Shown here: positions 36,005 to 45,806 of the stretch, one piece after another
Layout: each line of letters opens with the position of its first letter
Position numbering within the stretch: the stretch's first letter is position 1
NCBI GenBank assembly: GCA_936432065.2
Contig: OW386285.2
Location: 411,014,547 to 411,078,546, forward strand
DNA: 64,000 nucleotides
Reading direction: 5' to 3'
Origin: Rutpela maculata
Taxonomy: Eukaryota; Arthropoda; Insecta; Coleoptera; Cerambycidae
The notes under the pieces: model-generated
The model's database searches: none
What the model saw: only the letters and a program-made list of their open reading frames with translations
Told to the model about the DNA's origin: nothing
Translations under genes and position numbers: made by a program

Positions 36005-36270
36005 TTGTTGTGTTTTACTCTTGGTCAGTTACGACAACATCTACACGACCCAAAGAACAAAAGTGAAGTCAACGAAAATTCCGGGATTTACGTAATTAGC
36101 AGAGGGGATTGTAATTTGAAGTATGTTGGTCAAACGAAACGTCCAATTATAACAGGATTTAAGAAGTATATAGCCCATTTTACACATGGAAAATATGACC
36201 AGCCTAGCATATAGTTTAAATTTAACAAATTTTTAGATTCTATGGAAGCTTAGAAGTTACAAAATGTAAA
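36005..36270 (+). pseudogene. GIY-YIG endonuclease fragment, probably Penelope-like element
   Basis: The frame contains SGIYVISRGDCNLKYVGQTK, a good GIY-x10-YIG match (Gly-Ile-Tyr, then Tyr-Val-Gly), followed by a decayed FKKYIAHF block and KYDQPSI. Penelope-like retroelements carry such a domain at the C terminus of their reverse transcriptase. The reading breaks just before the inverted-repeat element that starts at 36279, which probably inserted into it. No reverse transcriptase part is seen. Confidence 0.6.
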
Positions 36271-36278
36271 ATTAGTAA

Positions 36279-38601
36279 TACCTGACGTCAAATCAGGTAT
36301 TTTAATATGTTGTATAGGATTAAAAATTAATGTTAAATCCAAGTTTACGACCTCGGCAGACCTCCGGGTCTTGGTCAAGAATTCTAAAAACTGCGAGATT
36401 TTTGTTTTTTTTTTTTTAGTTTTTGCCGATTTTGGCACCTAAGGCCTACTTTTGTGGTGAAAACAATTTAGTATTTTTTAAAAGTAGACTAAATTTGCAA
36501 CAGATTGGTACCAGAGCGGACTCTGTAGACCAAATAGTATCCGAGACACAGCTGTTCAAAGTTTTGCAAATTTTTCGTATTTCGACATTTTTAACAATTC
36601 TTCTTTGAGGTCTGTGGAGTGGTATACTTAAGCATTGTCGCGTGACTGTCCACTGCAATGCGTGCAAACCGTCGAACATTTTAATCCATATTTTCTGCAA
36701 CTACACGCATTGCTACGGCCCCTTTTGCAGCTGCATGATATCAACTTCAAGAGTTGTTGCGGTGCTGTATCTCTGGACATTATTTTGGGAGTGAGGCCTT
36801 GGGACATGTGCACCCAGCGCCAATCAACAGGATTCTTTTCCACACCCAGCCACTTCTGCGCCTGAAAGAATAGTAAAAATTGTAATATTACAGAAGTAAT
36901 ATTTATGATTCTTATAACTGGTATGTCCGCAGGGAGTAAATTCGTGCAGCATCTTGGGTTGGACGCAATCTAGCAAGATTGAAATTAATTTTCCTTGCAG
37001 CCCTCGTAAACAGCTGGAAGCCTAAATCATTTAAATTTTGTTGTTAAAAAATGATATTGACTATAGCAAGTAATTTAATTTTTCCTTGCCTGAACAGTGC
37101 CGATGTAGTCACATCCACTGAAGCCATGCAGAAATAGAAAGAGTTCAGGAGACTTGTATTCGAGGAGGCTTAAATAAGTCGTTTTTGGTTTTTTCCTCTT
37201 GACTGTGGTGACAATCAGCCTCTCCGCATCTTCTTCTGCCTGGATTAAAATAATTTCCTCTTTTTCAAATGTAGTTTTTAATAAGTCGATAAAACGAGTT
37301 TTATTGTTTTCATTACATAAAAACTTGTCTTGTAGAATTTGAGTAATAGTTTCGTCAAATATGACGTCGGGCAATATATTTGCCTTAACTCGGCGAACAC
37401 GCTCCGAGCTCTTCATACTCTTTTGTGAAGCATCTGTTGAGTAGCCGTCGAAAACTACAGCTACTTTTGGACCACAATGTGAAAGGTATTTGATGTAGGT
37501 ACCTGGCAGCCGCCTCCGAATGAATGTTTAGTTACAGTCCCGGAGAGGAAGAGGGGGGTTTTTTAGTACGGTAAGAATCCCACATATCCCTGCACGCTTG
37601 GACACCAGTGCAGGTTGAACCTTTTGAAGGTTTTTCCCCTCGAAAAAAAAGGTACCAGGCAGCTATCGACCCAAATGAGGAGCTTGGAGGCAACACAACT
37701 TTGTGAAGTAGATGACCACCATCTACTACAACAAATTAATTTTTCCTTGCATCTCATCCATATTTGGACATTAGACAGTTCATACGTAAAAAATCTTTTC
37801 AAATATCCATCTGACTGTTTTGAAACGCATAACCTGTGAAACAGTGTGAGAGGACTGACAGTCACTTTTCTGTCACGAACATTTACACATCTCATTGAGG
37901 AAAACAGGGACACCACGTTATTTCGTCGTTGGAATTTAAAATTTTGGGAGTCTTCGCCGACAGTCTTTAAAATTCCTTCCTTTCCAATCTGTAGAGCCAT
38001 ATGGCAGTTCACATCTTTTCTTTCCTCCAACGACTCCACTTCTTAAAGACATGATGAAATATGTGTTCTGAAATGGAGGATGCTGCGAAAACCAGCGTCA
38101 GAGCTTATCTGCATCGGCTTCATCTCTGGTTATACGAGAGGGTCGCATATCTATGTGTTGCTCAGTTGTTGCACTGTTAACGTCGCAGTAAGTTTCAAAT
38201 TCATTACATATGTTCTGAAGGTACACCATTCCTAAAGTCCATCGGGCGAGTACGCTTTTATTCATACTACACAACCATGTTTAGAGCACGCTTGAGATCA
38301 TTGGCAGACAAAAGGCCTCAGTTGACCGTTAGTGAAAAAAAAAACGGAAAAATCGCTAAAAAGGTCAAAATATGAAAAATTTGCAAAAATACCAATTTGT
38401 AGCAAATTTAGTCTACTTTTAAATTTAATCGTTTTTACCAAAAAAGTAGGTTCTAAAAATCAACAAAAACTGAAAGAAAAAAAAATCGATTTTTGACCAA
38501 GATCCGGAGGTCCGCCGAGGTCGTAAACTTGGATTTAACATTAATCTTTAATCTTATACAACATATTAAAAAAGCATAGATACCTGATTTGATGTCAGGT
38601 A
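36279..38601. mobile_element. Long-inverted-repeat element 2 carrying a FEN1-like nuclease remnant
   Basis: Begins TACCTGACGTCAAATCAGG and ends CCTGATTTGATGTCAGGTA. Arms of about 230-260 bp (36279-36510; 38380-38601) share AATGTTAAATCCAAGTTTAC, GACCTCGG.GGACCTCCGG and AAAAGTAGACTAAATTTGC. The TA at each end can be read as a target duplication or as part of the repeat. The only recognisable gene is on the minus strand in between. Confidence 0.75.
36628..38040 (-). pseudogene. FEN1-like/CXC mobile-element protein remnant (element 2)
   Basis: The order along the minus strand matches the family. First LTLFHRLCVSKQSDG and FFTYELS. A frameshifted DGG region follows, then VAVVFDGYSTDASQKS (Asp near 37447) and ERVRRVKANILPD. 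Next come LIQAEEDAERLIVTTV and LFLFLHGFSGCDYIGTV (near 37090). An intron with acceptor TTCTTTCAG (36865) leads to AQKWLGVEKNPVDW and the Cys-rich end, with CSCKRGRSNACSCRKYG and CSTVCTHC. VFDG retains the Asp lost in element 1. The GEDVD block is not visible. Several stops; dead copy. Confidence 0.65.
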
Positions 38602-38744
38602 ACCCCCCCCCCCCCCCCCCCTTTTGATGACAAAGTTACTGGATTATAGTGTAATTAGTGTCAAAGGGTTTATTCTAGCCAAGTTTTGACTTTCTCGAAA
38701 TTATGACACGTTATTTTACAAACAATGCCTATTTGCAAAAACTC

Positions 38745-39790
38745 TAAAAGTGCGAGGCAAGCGACCAAATATGGCTACCTCCCGAGTTCGAGGGCGGCCA
38801 ACACGATGGTGATAATCGCGCGATGCCTACCCTCTTCAAACTACCCCTAAACGCAAAAAACCTCCTCTTTTCCCCATTTTTCGTTGTCAGACATGCGAGG
38901 ACTTGTTGGATTGGTCTTTTTTTGAGGAAACTGTAAAATCTCGCAACCAGACATCCTAACGACCCCCGTGGGTTGAAACCACCGCGCCTCCCTCAATACA
39001 GAAATATGCAAAAAACATCTAAACGTGCTGAAAACGTTTTCTACAGATTTTCAAAGGCGGGGAACACGATGCTGATATTACTTAGCCTTCCACCCCTAAC
39101 CATAAAACCACCCCGTTTTCCCATTTTTCGTTATGAGGCATGCGAAAACTTGTTGGATCGGGTTTTTTTTTTTGAGGAAGCTCAATATGTTCTGTAAAAT
39201 TCAGCAACCAGACATCCTAACGACCGCGGGGGTTGAAATCCTTCCTTAATTCTGAAGTGTCTCTCAAAGAGAAAATTTTAAAGAAGGTATTCCCCGTTTT
39301 AAAGGGTGGAGATCGTGGCATTACTTTCTTAGTCCTCAAAAATTCTCTTGCATGCCCAAAACCATCGGTTTTTCTTATAGTGAGATCACAAGCGCTCATT
39401 GAATCAGGTTTTCTAGGGAGATAATTTTTTTATTGCAGCTTAAGATGAGTTTGATATGACGAGTTATGCGCATGTATATATAGTCCTATTATATATATTT
39501 TTTCATGGATTCATCTATTTATTCGCAGCACGTTTGGATGATTTTTGCATGTTACGGTATAGAGAGAGGGAGTAGTTTCAACCCCCGGGGATCGTAGTGT
39601 GTCTGGTTGCGAAATTTTACAGGACATATTAAGTTTCCTCAAAAAAAACCTGATCCAACAAGTCCTCGCATGCCTGACAACGAAAAATGAAATGCGTTTG
39701 AGGGGGGTAGGGACCGCGCGACTACCACCACCGTGTTGGCCGCCATCGTGTTGGCCACCCTCGTAAACCTGGCGGGGGGTAACCATGTCT
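38745..39790. repeat. Tandem and inverted ~250-bp repeat cluster
   Basis: Direct copies at about 38750-39030 and 39045-39250, a more diverged one at 39290-39420, and an inverted one at 39520-39790. Shared blocks are CCCATTTTTCGTT, CATGCGAGGACTTGTTGGAT, GAGGAA.CT and CAACCAGACATCCTAACGAC. GC-richer than the surrounding intron. A run of about 18 C lies just before, at 38603-38621. No coding capacity. Confidence 0.7.
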
Positions 39791-40285
39791 GGTCACTACT
39801 CTTGCAGTTTTGGGGTTAAACTCCAAAACTGGGTTAAACCATTTATTTGCAACTTTGGTATGCACTATAGAGTTTAAGAACATCCAGAGAGTAGAGGAAT
39901 ACCGTCAAAAATTGTAAAAGGACCTCGACTGACGCCAGCAGCATATACATTTTTGGTGTGTCCATCAAAATTTTTATTACCAAAAACAATCGATAAATTA
40001 GAGATTCGGTAGTCAGTGGTTAGCACGTCTAGTTTGCACTCTGAACGACGTGGGTCAAGCCTCACACGGCGAAAATTTTTTTCATAGGAAATTAGCTCCG
40101 GAAATTGGTTCGGATTCTACTATAAACTGTAGGGCTCCGTCTCCTTTACACAGAAAATATAGATCTCCTAGATTTAAGAGGATCATTGAGGTGACATGGA
40201 AGGCGGTTAAAACACATTTTAAAACGCTTTAATCTCATGGTCATTCGATATTTATGATTAAATTGTAATATGAATGTAGAATTAC
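39791..40285. other. Intron stretch with a tRNA-like segment
   Basis: 40000-40080 reads GTCAGTGGTTAGCACGTCT, then CGTGGGTCAAGCCTCACAC, a weak A and B box pair followed by TTTTTTT. It resembles the tRNA-like modules at 11125 and 45990. Otherwise nothing recognised. Confidence 0.35.
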
Positions 40286-40600
40286 TTGCTATCCTTTCCG
40301 ATGTAGTCATCCTGTCTATATTTTCCGTATATTCTTGCAAAATTGCACGATCAATGAAGGAAGCCCTTCGTTGCTGCCATGTGGCACCATCGTCCGATGG
40401 CTGTGCCTCATCTGGTACTTCTGGAATATCCTGAGCTGCTTTCTGCGTGGGTGGTGGTGGTATCCGCGATGAACGTCGAGGTGGGGGTAAATTGACTTCT
40501 TCGTAATTAGTTAAATCATCTGTCAGTTCTATTTCTGGTGGCAGCTGAAGTGAAGTTTTTGGCTTAGTATGCCATGGGCCAGTAGGTGCAGCAGCTCGAG
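40286..40600 (-). CDS. Exon 3 of unrecognised host gene
   Basis: A 315-base exon with acceptor ATTATCGTTACAG and donor GTAATT, phase 1 at both ends, open over 104 codons. It encodes APTGPWHTKPKTSLQLPPEI, an acidic stretch (ELTDDLTNYEEV), a basic proline-rich stretch (LPPPRRSSRIPPPP) of the kind SH3 or WW domains bind, and a C-terminal helix-prone part (WQQRRASFIDRAILQEYTEN). The last base joins the first two of the exon at 35971 to make a serine codon. The proline-rich partner-binding role is only suggested by composition. Confidence 0.7.
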
Positions 40601-40971
40601 CTGTAACGATAATAATTAATGGTACTAAGACTTTATATATGATGTACGTGGGTCAGCGCATGCCGATTATTAAGCAATGTCTTAAAATTAGTAGATGTGA
40701 AAAATTTAAAAGTATGGGATCATTCATTTAACGAAAAAAGATACACATTACTAAACAAACGTATGCGCCCGCATTAAAGATAACAGATCATATACCATCA
40801 TAGAGTAGCGCACTGAAATATACAAGGTATTCCTTAATGACGGTCTAATATTTCGGATTCCTTAGGTTATTTTATGAAGAAAAATCATATGAACATATGT
40901 CCGCAACTGCAATTTTTTGCTACAAGGTGTTGAATTTTTTTTTTAACGTTATGTTGTAATATCGCAGAAAG
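40601..40971. other. Intron stretch, no feature seen
   Basis: AT-rich sequence between the exon and the Tc1-like element; no repeat partner or motif recognised. Confidence 0.5.
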
Positions 40972-40973
40972 TA

Positions 40974-42013
40974 CACTTCTGTGCAATAAAATCCCGTACA
41001 CCTATTTTTCGCTATATTAAATCATTCTTTATTTATTTGTCAGTGTCATATTTTCGAAATGCCGAAATTAACTGAACATGAAAAAATTCTAATTCTCTCT
41101 AAAATTGAAGAGGGATGGTCTATCAGAGCAGTTGCTAACTTAAATAAAAGTACCGTTATGAGTGTGAAGAAAAGGTGGGAGGAGGAAGGTATCATAAAGA
41201 GAAAAGACGGTGGTTCAGGCCGACCGAGAAGTTCAAATCTCGCTCAAGATGAAGCGCTCCTTGGCTATTTGAGGAAAAATCCGTTTCAAACAGCAGTAGA
41301 CGCTGTGTCCATGACAAATTTTCCAGCATCAAGGTCAACAGCTAGCCGAAGGATAGGAAAATCGGAAATGAAAAACTGTACAAGTACCAAGAAGACCATA
41401 TTAACAGAAGAACAAAAGCAAGCCCGCCATTATGTTTTATTTAAATTGTGTCTATCGCCCGTTGGAGTTTTGGAATAATGTTGTGTTTACCGATGAAAAT
41501 GTTTTTCAGTCTTGTAATGACGGACATATGTACAAAATATTAGGTTACATTATTTACACAATAAATACAATCATCATTATGTGCAGTCGTATCTGTGAAT
41601 ATTTCAACGTCAATTTTTACATTTGTTATAAATCGAAATCATTCCCATCGAATGGTGTAAAAAAGTAAAAAAAACAAACAAAAATATGTATATGTTTTTC
41701 TTGTGGATTAACATTATCACAGGCAGACACGTGCAGAACAGCTATGCAGATAACTGCTTTTTAATGTTTTGAGCTTTCAGAATCTGGCCTTACCTCGGAC
41801 ACAATTTTTCAACGTCAATTTTTACATTTGTTATAAATCGAAATCATTAAATCATTAACATTTTTCCAAATACCTTACTTATGACATTTTACAATCAATG
41901 TCACTTTTTTATAACCTATATGATAATAAAAAGACTGATTCACATCACTTAATATTAGTAAAAACTGGATTACTTGATTTTTCAAGTGTACGGGATTTTA
42001 TTGCACAGAAGTG
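40974..42013 (+). mobile_element. Tc1/mariner-like element, copy 2, internally deleted, 1040 bp
   Basis: Complete ends: CACTTCTGTGCAATAAAATC at the left and its inverted partner at the right, flanked by TA (40972-40973 and 42014-42015). The inverted repeat continues through CCCGTACAC. It provides the empty-site reference for the insertions in copy 1. Confidence 0.9.
41059..41565 (+). pseudogene. Tc1-like transposase remnant, copy 2
   Basis: Starts MPKLTEHEKILILSKIEEG. The N-terminal helix-turn-helix follows, lacking three residues compared with copy 1 (VANLNKST against VANHYQLNKST). Next come KKRWEEEGIIKRKDGGSGRP, typical of Tc1-type linkers, and RKNPFQTAVDAVSM. A frameshift near 41450 leads to PLEFWNNVVFTDENVFQSCN, whose FTDE Asp is the first catalytic acid. 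Sequence after SCNDGHMYK no longer matches, so the second Asp and the Glu are deleted. A non-autonomous, immobile copy unless helped. Confidence 0.8.
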
Positions 42014-42234
42014 TACATCTTAATCATAGAATTAGGAAACTAAGAGGAATACGACAAAATTGCATATTTTATCTACCATTCCTCTATATTATTACTTCTT
42101 TAGTAATTACTTCTTTAGTAATTCTGACAATTGTAAATTTCGACTTACAGTTGTGAATTCCGACTTACAATTATGAATTCCGTTTAAAAAAAATAAATTA
42201 ATGGCATGGCCTTTCTACGCTTTCATATTTTATA
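42014..42234. other. Intron stretch, no feature seen
   Basis: AT-rich; short direct repeats of TTACTTCTTTAGTAA and ATTC.GACTTACA near 42085-42165. No gene. Confidence 0.4.
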
Positions 42235-42472
42235 GATATAGATAGATTTTTTTTTATTTTAGAGCCTTGTTTATTTTTAGGTTTTGGCGGAGTTTAGCCG
42301 CCAGAGTAGAGCGACTAGCCGTTTATCTCTCACACAACCTCGGTCTAGCCCACTGCTACCGTCTCCGCAACACGTGAAAAACGCCACTACCTATCCATAC
42401 CCTGGCCAGGATTCGAACCCAGGACCCCGTGTTTGCAAACCTAACACACTGCGCAATGCGCCACTGAGTCAG
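42235..42472 (-). mobile_element. tRNA-Cys-like SINE
   Basis: On the minus strand the head reads CTGACTCAGTGGCGCATTGC, with loop GTTTGCAAAC (anticodon-like GCA) and a perfect B box GGGTTCGAATCC (42409-42420). A GC-richer body follows, and the sequence ends in an A-rich tail running into GATAGATATAG. This order (tRNA head, body, simple-repeat tail) is that of a SINE. It sits directly next to the long-inverted-repeat element 1. Confidence 0.7.
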
Positions 42473-42486
42473 AATAAATATACAAG

Positions 42487-44735
42487 TAGTCCACTGCATT
42501 TAGTGAAAAATGAGCCGCATCTTCAGACCAATTCATACAAAAGCAAATGTTGGTTTTCCAGGTAGGTACGGGTGTCCTTAATAAGGTCTCAAAAGTCCCC
42601 GAAGTGGGAGTGTAAGGATAAAATTTGGCAACGCTGTAAAGGGCTAAAATGGTGCTCGGAAGCGAATTTTTCGAGATATCTCGGTTTTCATTGCCTCTAC
42701 GACAAAAATACATCAGGTCAGAAAGAAAGCTATGGAAATTCTCTATAAAAAAGATACAGGGGTCTTTTTTCGTATACGCAAAAATTGGCAACAATTTCTG
42801 TGATATTAAATTCTCACGTGCAGATAGAGTGCTTCCTATTAACTGTCAATAGCAATGTTAAAGTCCATGATACCACAATGCCCATTGATCCATTATTGTT
42901 GTTTCAAAGGATTACTGTCATGAAGAGAACAAATGAAGAGCTTCGCACCTACTTGGAGTATGAATTAGCTCCGTATCCGGTGTCACTCTTTGACGAAGTT
43001 GGTATACGCAAGACGAACAAGTCAGCTTTCTATGACAATTTCCAGCCATCTAAATCTGAACCACATCTCCAAAATGCCACTTATATCGTTGATGGGGGAT
43101 TTCTCTTGCACCGAGTTATATGGCATCAACATGAAACCTACGGTGCTATTTGCCAAGCATATGTTAATTATGTGCAAAATCATTTTGGCTCAAACTCTAT
43201 TATTGTTTTTGCTGGTTATGAAAATATTAGCAACAGTGTGAAGGCTATGGAGCAGCTTCGCTGGTCCTCAAAAGCTTCATCTGTTGACATTTACTTTGAT
43301 GAGCAGATGGTTGCAACTGTAAGCCAAGATAAGCTCCTTGCCAATAATAAAAATAAAACCAGATTGATTTCAAAGTTTGAGGCAAATAATTATATTGTTA
43401 GACATGCTGAAGATGATGCTGACATTTTGATAGTCGAAACAGCGCTTGAGGAATCATGTAAAAATACTACGGTTGTGGTTGGGGAAGATGTGGATCTTCT
43501 TATAATTTTAACTGCTCGTACACCTATTAATAAAGAAATTTTTCTCCTCAAACCAGGCAGAGGGAAGGTCCAACGAAAAATTTATTCTTCACGAAGCTTT
43601 GATCACCATAGAGATATTCGAGATCACATATTGTTTCTGCACGCATTCTCTGGGTGTGACACTACATCTGCTCTGTTTAATAAAGGCAAGACTGCAGCTT
43701 TGAAAGTGATGAAAAAACGGCAGGACTTGAAACTTGTAGCTGAAATTTTCAGCAAGACTGGTACTTCTCCCGACATAGTTACTTCGAATGGGATAAAATT
43801 TTTCCTGGCAATCTATAACGCTCCAGTTAAAGAAGTTTCCATCGATAACTATCGGTATTCTTGCTTTATTAAAGCTGTGAGCAAAAGCAAACCAGTGAAA
43901 TTGAATTCATTACCACCCACTCATGACGCAGCTTAACAGCATCTATTTCGTGTTTATTTTCAAGTACAGAAATGGTTGGGTAATGTATTGGATCCTAAAG
44001 AGTGGAGATGGATGTTGAAAGATACCATATTGTGGCCAAAAACAACATCCCAACTTCCTGCGCCTGATTGCCTTCTGAAGATGATTTTCTGCAACTGTAC
44101 GAAAGGTTGTGGACCATTGTGTGGCTGTCGGGACTTAATTGCTCACCAGTTTGCGGCAACTGCCATGAAAAATCTTGCTTGAATGCTGAACCGATTGAAA
44201 ACTCGTCAGAAATAGATGCCGACACTGAAGCAGAGACTGAAAGTTCTCAGATTGACTCGGATTTCCTCGAACGAATCGATGAATTTATAGAAGGAGAAAA
44301 CGGACAAGAAGGAAATTATTAATTTGACATTTCAATAAGTATGACAGTCGTGCCTAGTACTCAACGTCAAGGGTGGTGGGGAATAGAGTACTTAAATTAT
44401 CCATAATATCCCATAGGTTCAAATTCAATGCAAGATTTTCAAGAAAACTATTGCGTATACGAAAAAAAGATCCTCTATCTTTTTTATAGAGAATTTCCAT
44501 AGCTTTCTTTTTGACTCGATGTATTTTTGTCGTGGAGGCAATGAAAACCGAGTTATCTCGAAAAATTCGTTTCCGAGCACGATTTTAGCCCTTTACAGCG
44601 TTGCCAAATTTTACCCTTACACTCCCAGTTCGGGGACTTTTGAGACCTTATTAAGGACACTCAAACCTTCCTGGAAAACCAACATTTGCTTTTGTATGAA
44701 TTGGTCTGAAGAAAAATCCTAAATGCAGTGGACTA
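42487..44735 (+). mobile_element. Long-inverted-repeat element 1 with FEN1-like nuclease gene, 2249 bp
   Basis: Starts TAGTCCACTGCATTTAG and ends CTAAATGCAGTGGACTA. Arms run about 290 bp (42487-42790; 44450-44735) with few differences, sharing CAAATGTTGGTTTTCCAGG, AAGTCCCCGAA.TGGGAGTG and TATGGAAATTCTCTATAAA. AAG lies outside both ends (42484-42486; 44736-44738), or TA may be the duplication. The gene at 42785-44322 fills the space between the arms. This is the best preserved of three such elements. Confidence 0.85.
42785..44322 (+). pseudogene. FEN1/XPG-like nuclease with CXC-like tail (element 1), one stop and one frameshift
   Basis: Open for 383 codons, then one in-frame stop (43934-43936), then continuing in frame to a frameshift near 44130 and an acidic end at 44322. 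Family-like sequence starts at TNEELRTYLEYELAPYPVSL. Key blocks: IVDGG (Asp103), VFAG (Ala143 where element 2 has Asp), AEDDAD (Glu209, Asp213), GEDVD (Asp235, Asp237), HAFSGCDTTSALFNKGKTAA (Asp292). Human FEN1 has D34, D86, E158/E160, D179/D181 and D233 with very similar spacing, and a helix-hairpin after the last Asp. The tail has CNCTKGCGPLCGCR and CSPVCGNC, a likely zinc-binding CXC pattern. The FEN1 link is my inference. The ATG at 42785 lies in the arm and may not be the original start. Confidence 0.65.
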
Positions 44736-45377
44736 AAGGAGGAGTAAGCGACGAGATTTCTTTAAAATATGGTTTGCGCGAAGCCTTATCATGTCTTTCT
44801 CTATTTTATCGCCCATTTCGCCATTCAAAACGACTGGACTTAACTTTTCGTTAATATATAGCATTATCTAGATGCTCAAACTTTTTTGCCTATTTAAAAC
44901 ACTTGCTTTAGAAAAAAATTCCATCCGCCTCGCCATTATGAATGTTTCAATTTTCACTTCAGATTCGTGATCAGCAATCCCAAAAACACATATATACTCT
45001 GTTTCAAAAATTATTCAGTAATACTTTTCAAATATTATCTTTTTCGGTTTCTGGATTTTTACTTGCCTTTTACTTATATTATCTTTATAATGGACGAATC
45101 AACTTAGATGGTTTTCACCATACAATTTGGTATTTCTACATCATGGTTTAAAGATTTGAATCTTTCATTTCAAGCATATTTTTTTAACTTTAAATTCGTA
45201 ATTACGGTGCGGATTTCGGTTTTGGTCCCTATGGGGCTGTATAGAAACTGAAGCCTTGTGCTACAAGAATCACCCATAAGAGAAAAATTTTCGTTGCATA
45301 TGATATTAAATATAAATTTTGCATATATTTTACATTTAGATACTGTGGTAAGGGAAGACTATTAATATTAGACAAAC
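44736..45377. other. Intron stretch with part of a dispersed repeat
   Basis: 44780-44945 (TAGCATTATCTAGATGCT, AAATTCCATCCGCCTCGCCA) is related, inverted, to 22130-22220. The rest is AT-rich with no motif. Confidence 0.45.
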
Positions 45378-45557
45378 CTGATTGTAGATGTGATATCAGT
45401 CCTTTTTTGTCTGGTGTGCTTTGTGGTTGCTCTTCAGGAGAAGCTGCTCTCGGTGGCATACTAGAGTTCGTAGACGGCCTATAGAGTAATTGTGAGGTTC
45501 TCTGGGGCATTATTGATCTTGTAAATTGCTGCCATTGTCTGCTAGGTACATTTCCCT
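45378..45557 (-). CDS. Exon 2 of unrecognised host gene
   Basis: A 180-base exon with acceptor TTTTTTTAAAG and donor GTTTGT, phase 1 at both ends, open over 59 codons. Encodes GNVPSRQWQQFTRSIMPQRT, LLYRPSTNSSMPPRAASPEE and a short basic end (DKKGLISHLQS), rich in Gln, Ser and Pro. Joined to the upstream exon it reads DIPKGNVPSRQW; joined downstream the split codon gives Ala. No domain recognised; a disordered N-terminal region is likely. Confidence 0.65.
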
Positions 45558-45806
45558 CTTTAAAAAAATACTAATTTAATAAAAATATAAAAAATATTGT
45601 CACTGAAGAAATTAGTCAGGAATCTACCTTCTCGAAAGACGTTCCTAAAATGTCAGGATGTGCACTCGAAGATATAGTTATGAAAAAATGTGGAATGGTC
45701 TTGCTGATCTAAATGTGGAGGGAATCATTGCAAAATGGTGTAAAAAAAATTTCTCCGAAAATTTTTGTTGGTCTGAAAATTGATTAATTTTATTATAGAC
45801 CAAGAT

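Noticed and set aside
38603..38621. Run of C as a biological feature
   Set aside because: A homopolymer at an element junction; could be slippage or a sequencing artefact, with no further support.
42409..42472. Working tRNA-Cys gene on the minus strand
   Set aside because: The tRNA head continues into a SINE-like body and A-rich tail, and the acceptor stem is not complete.
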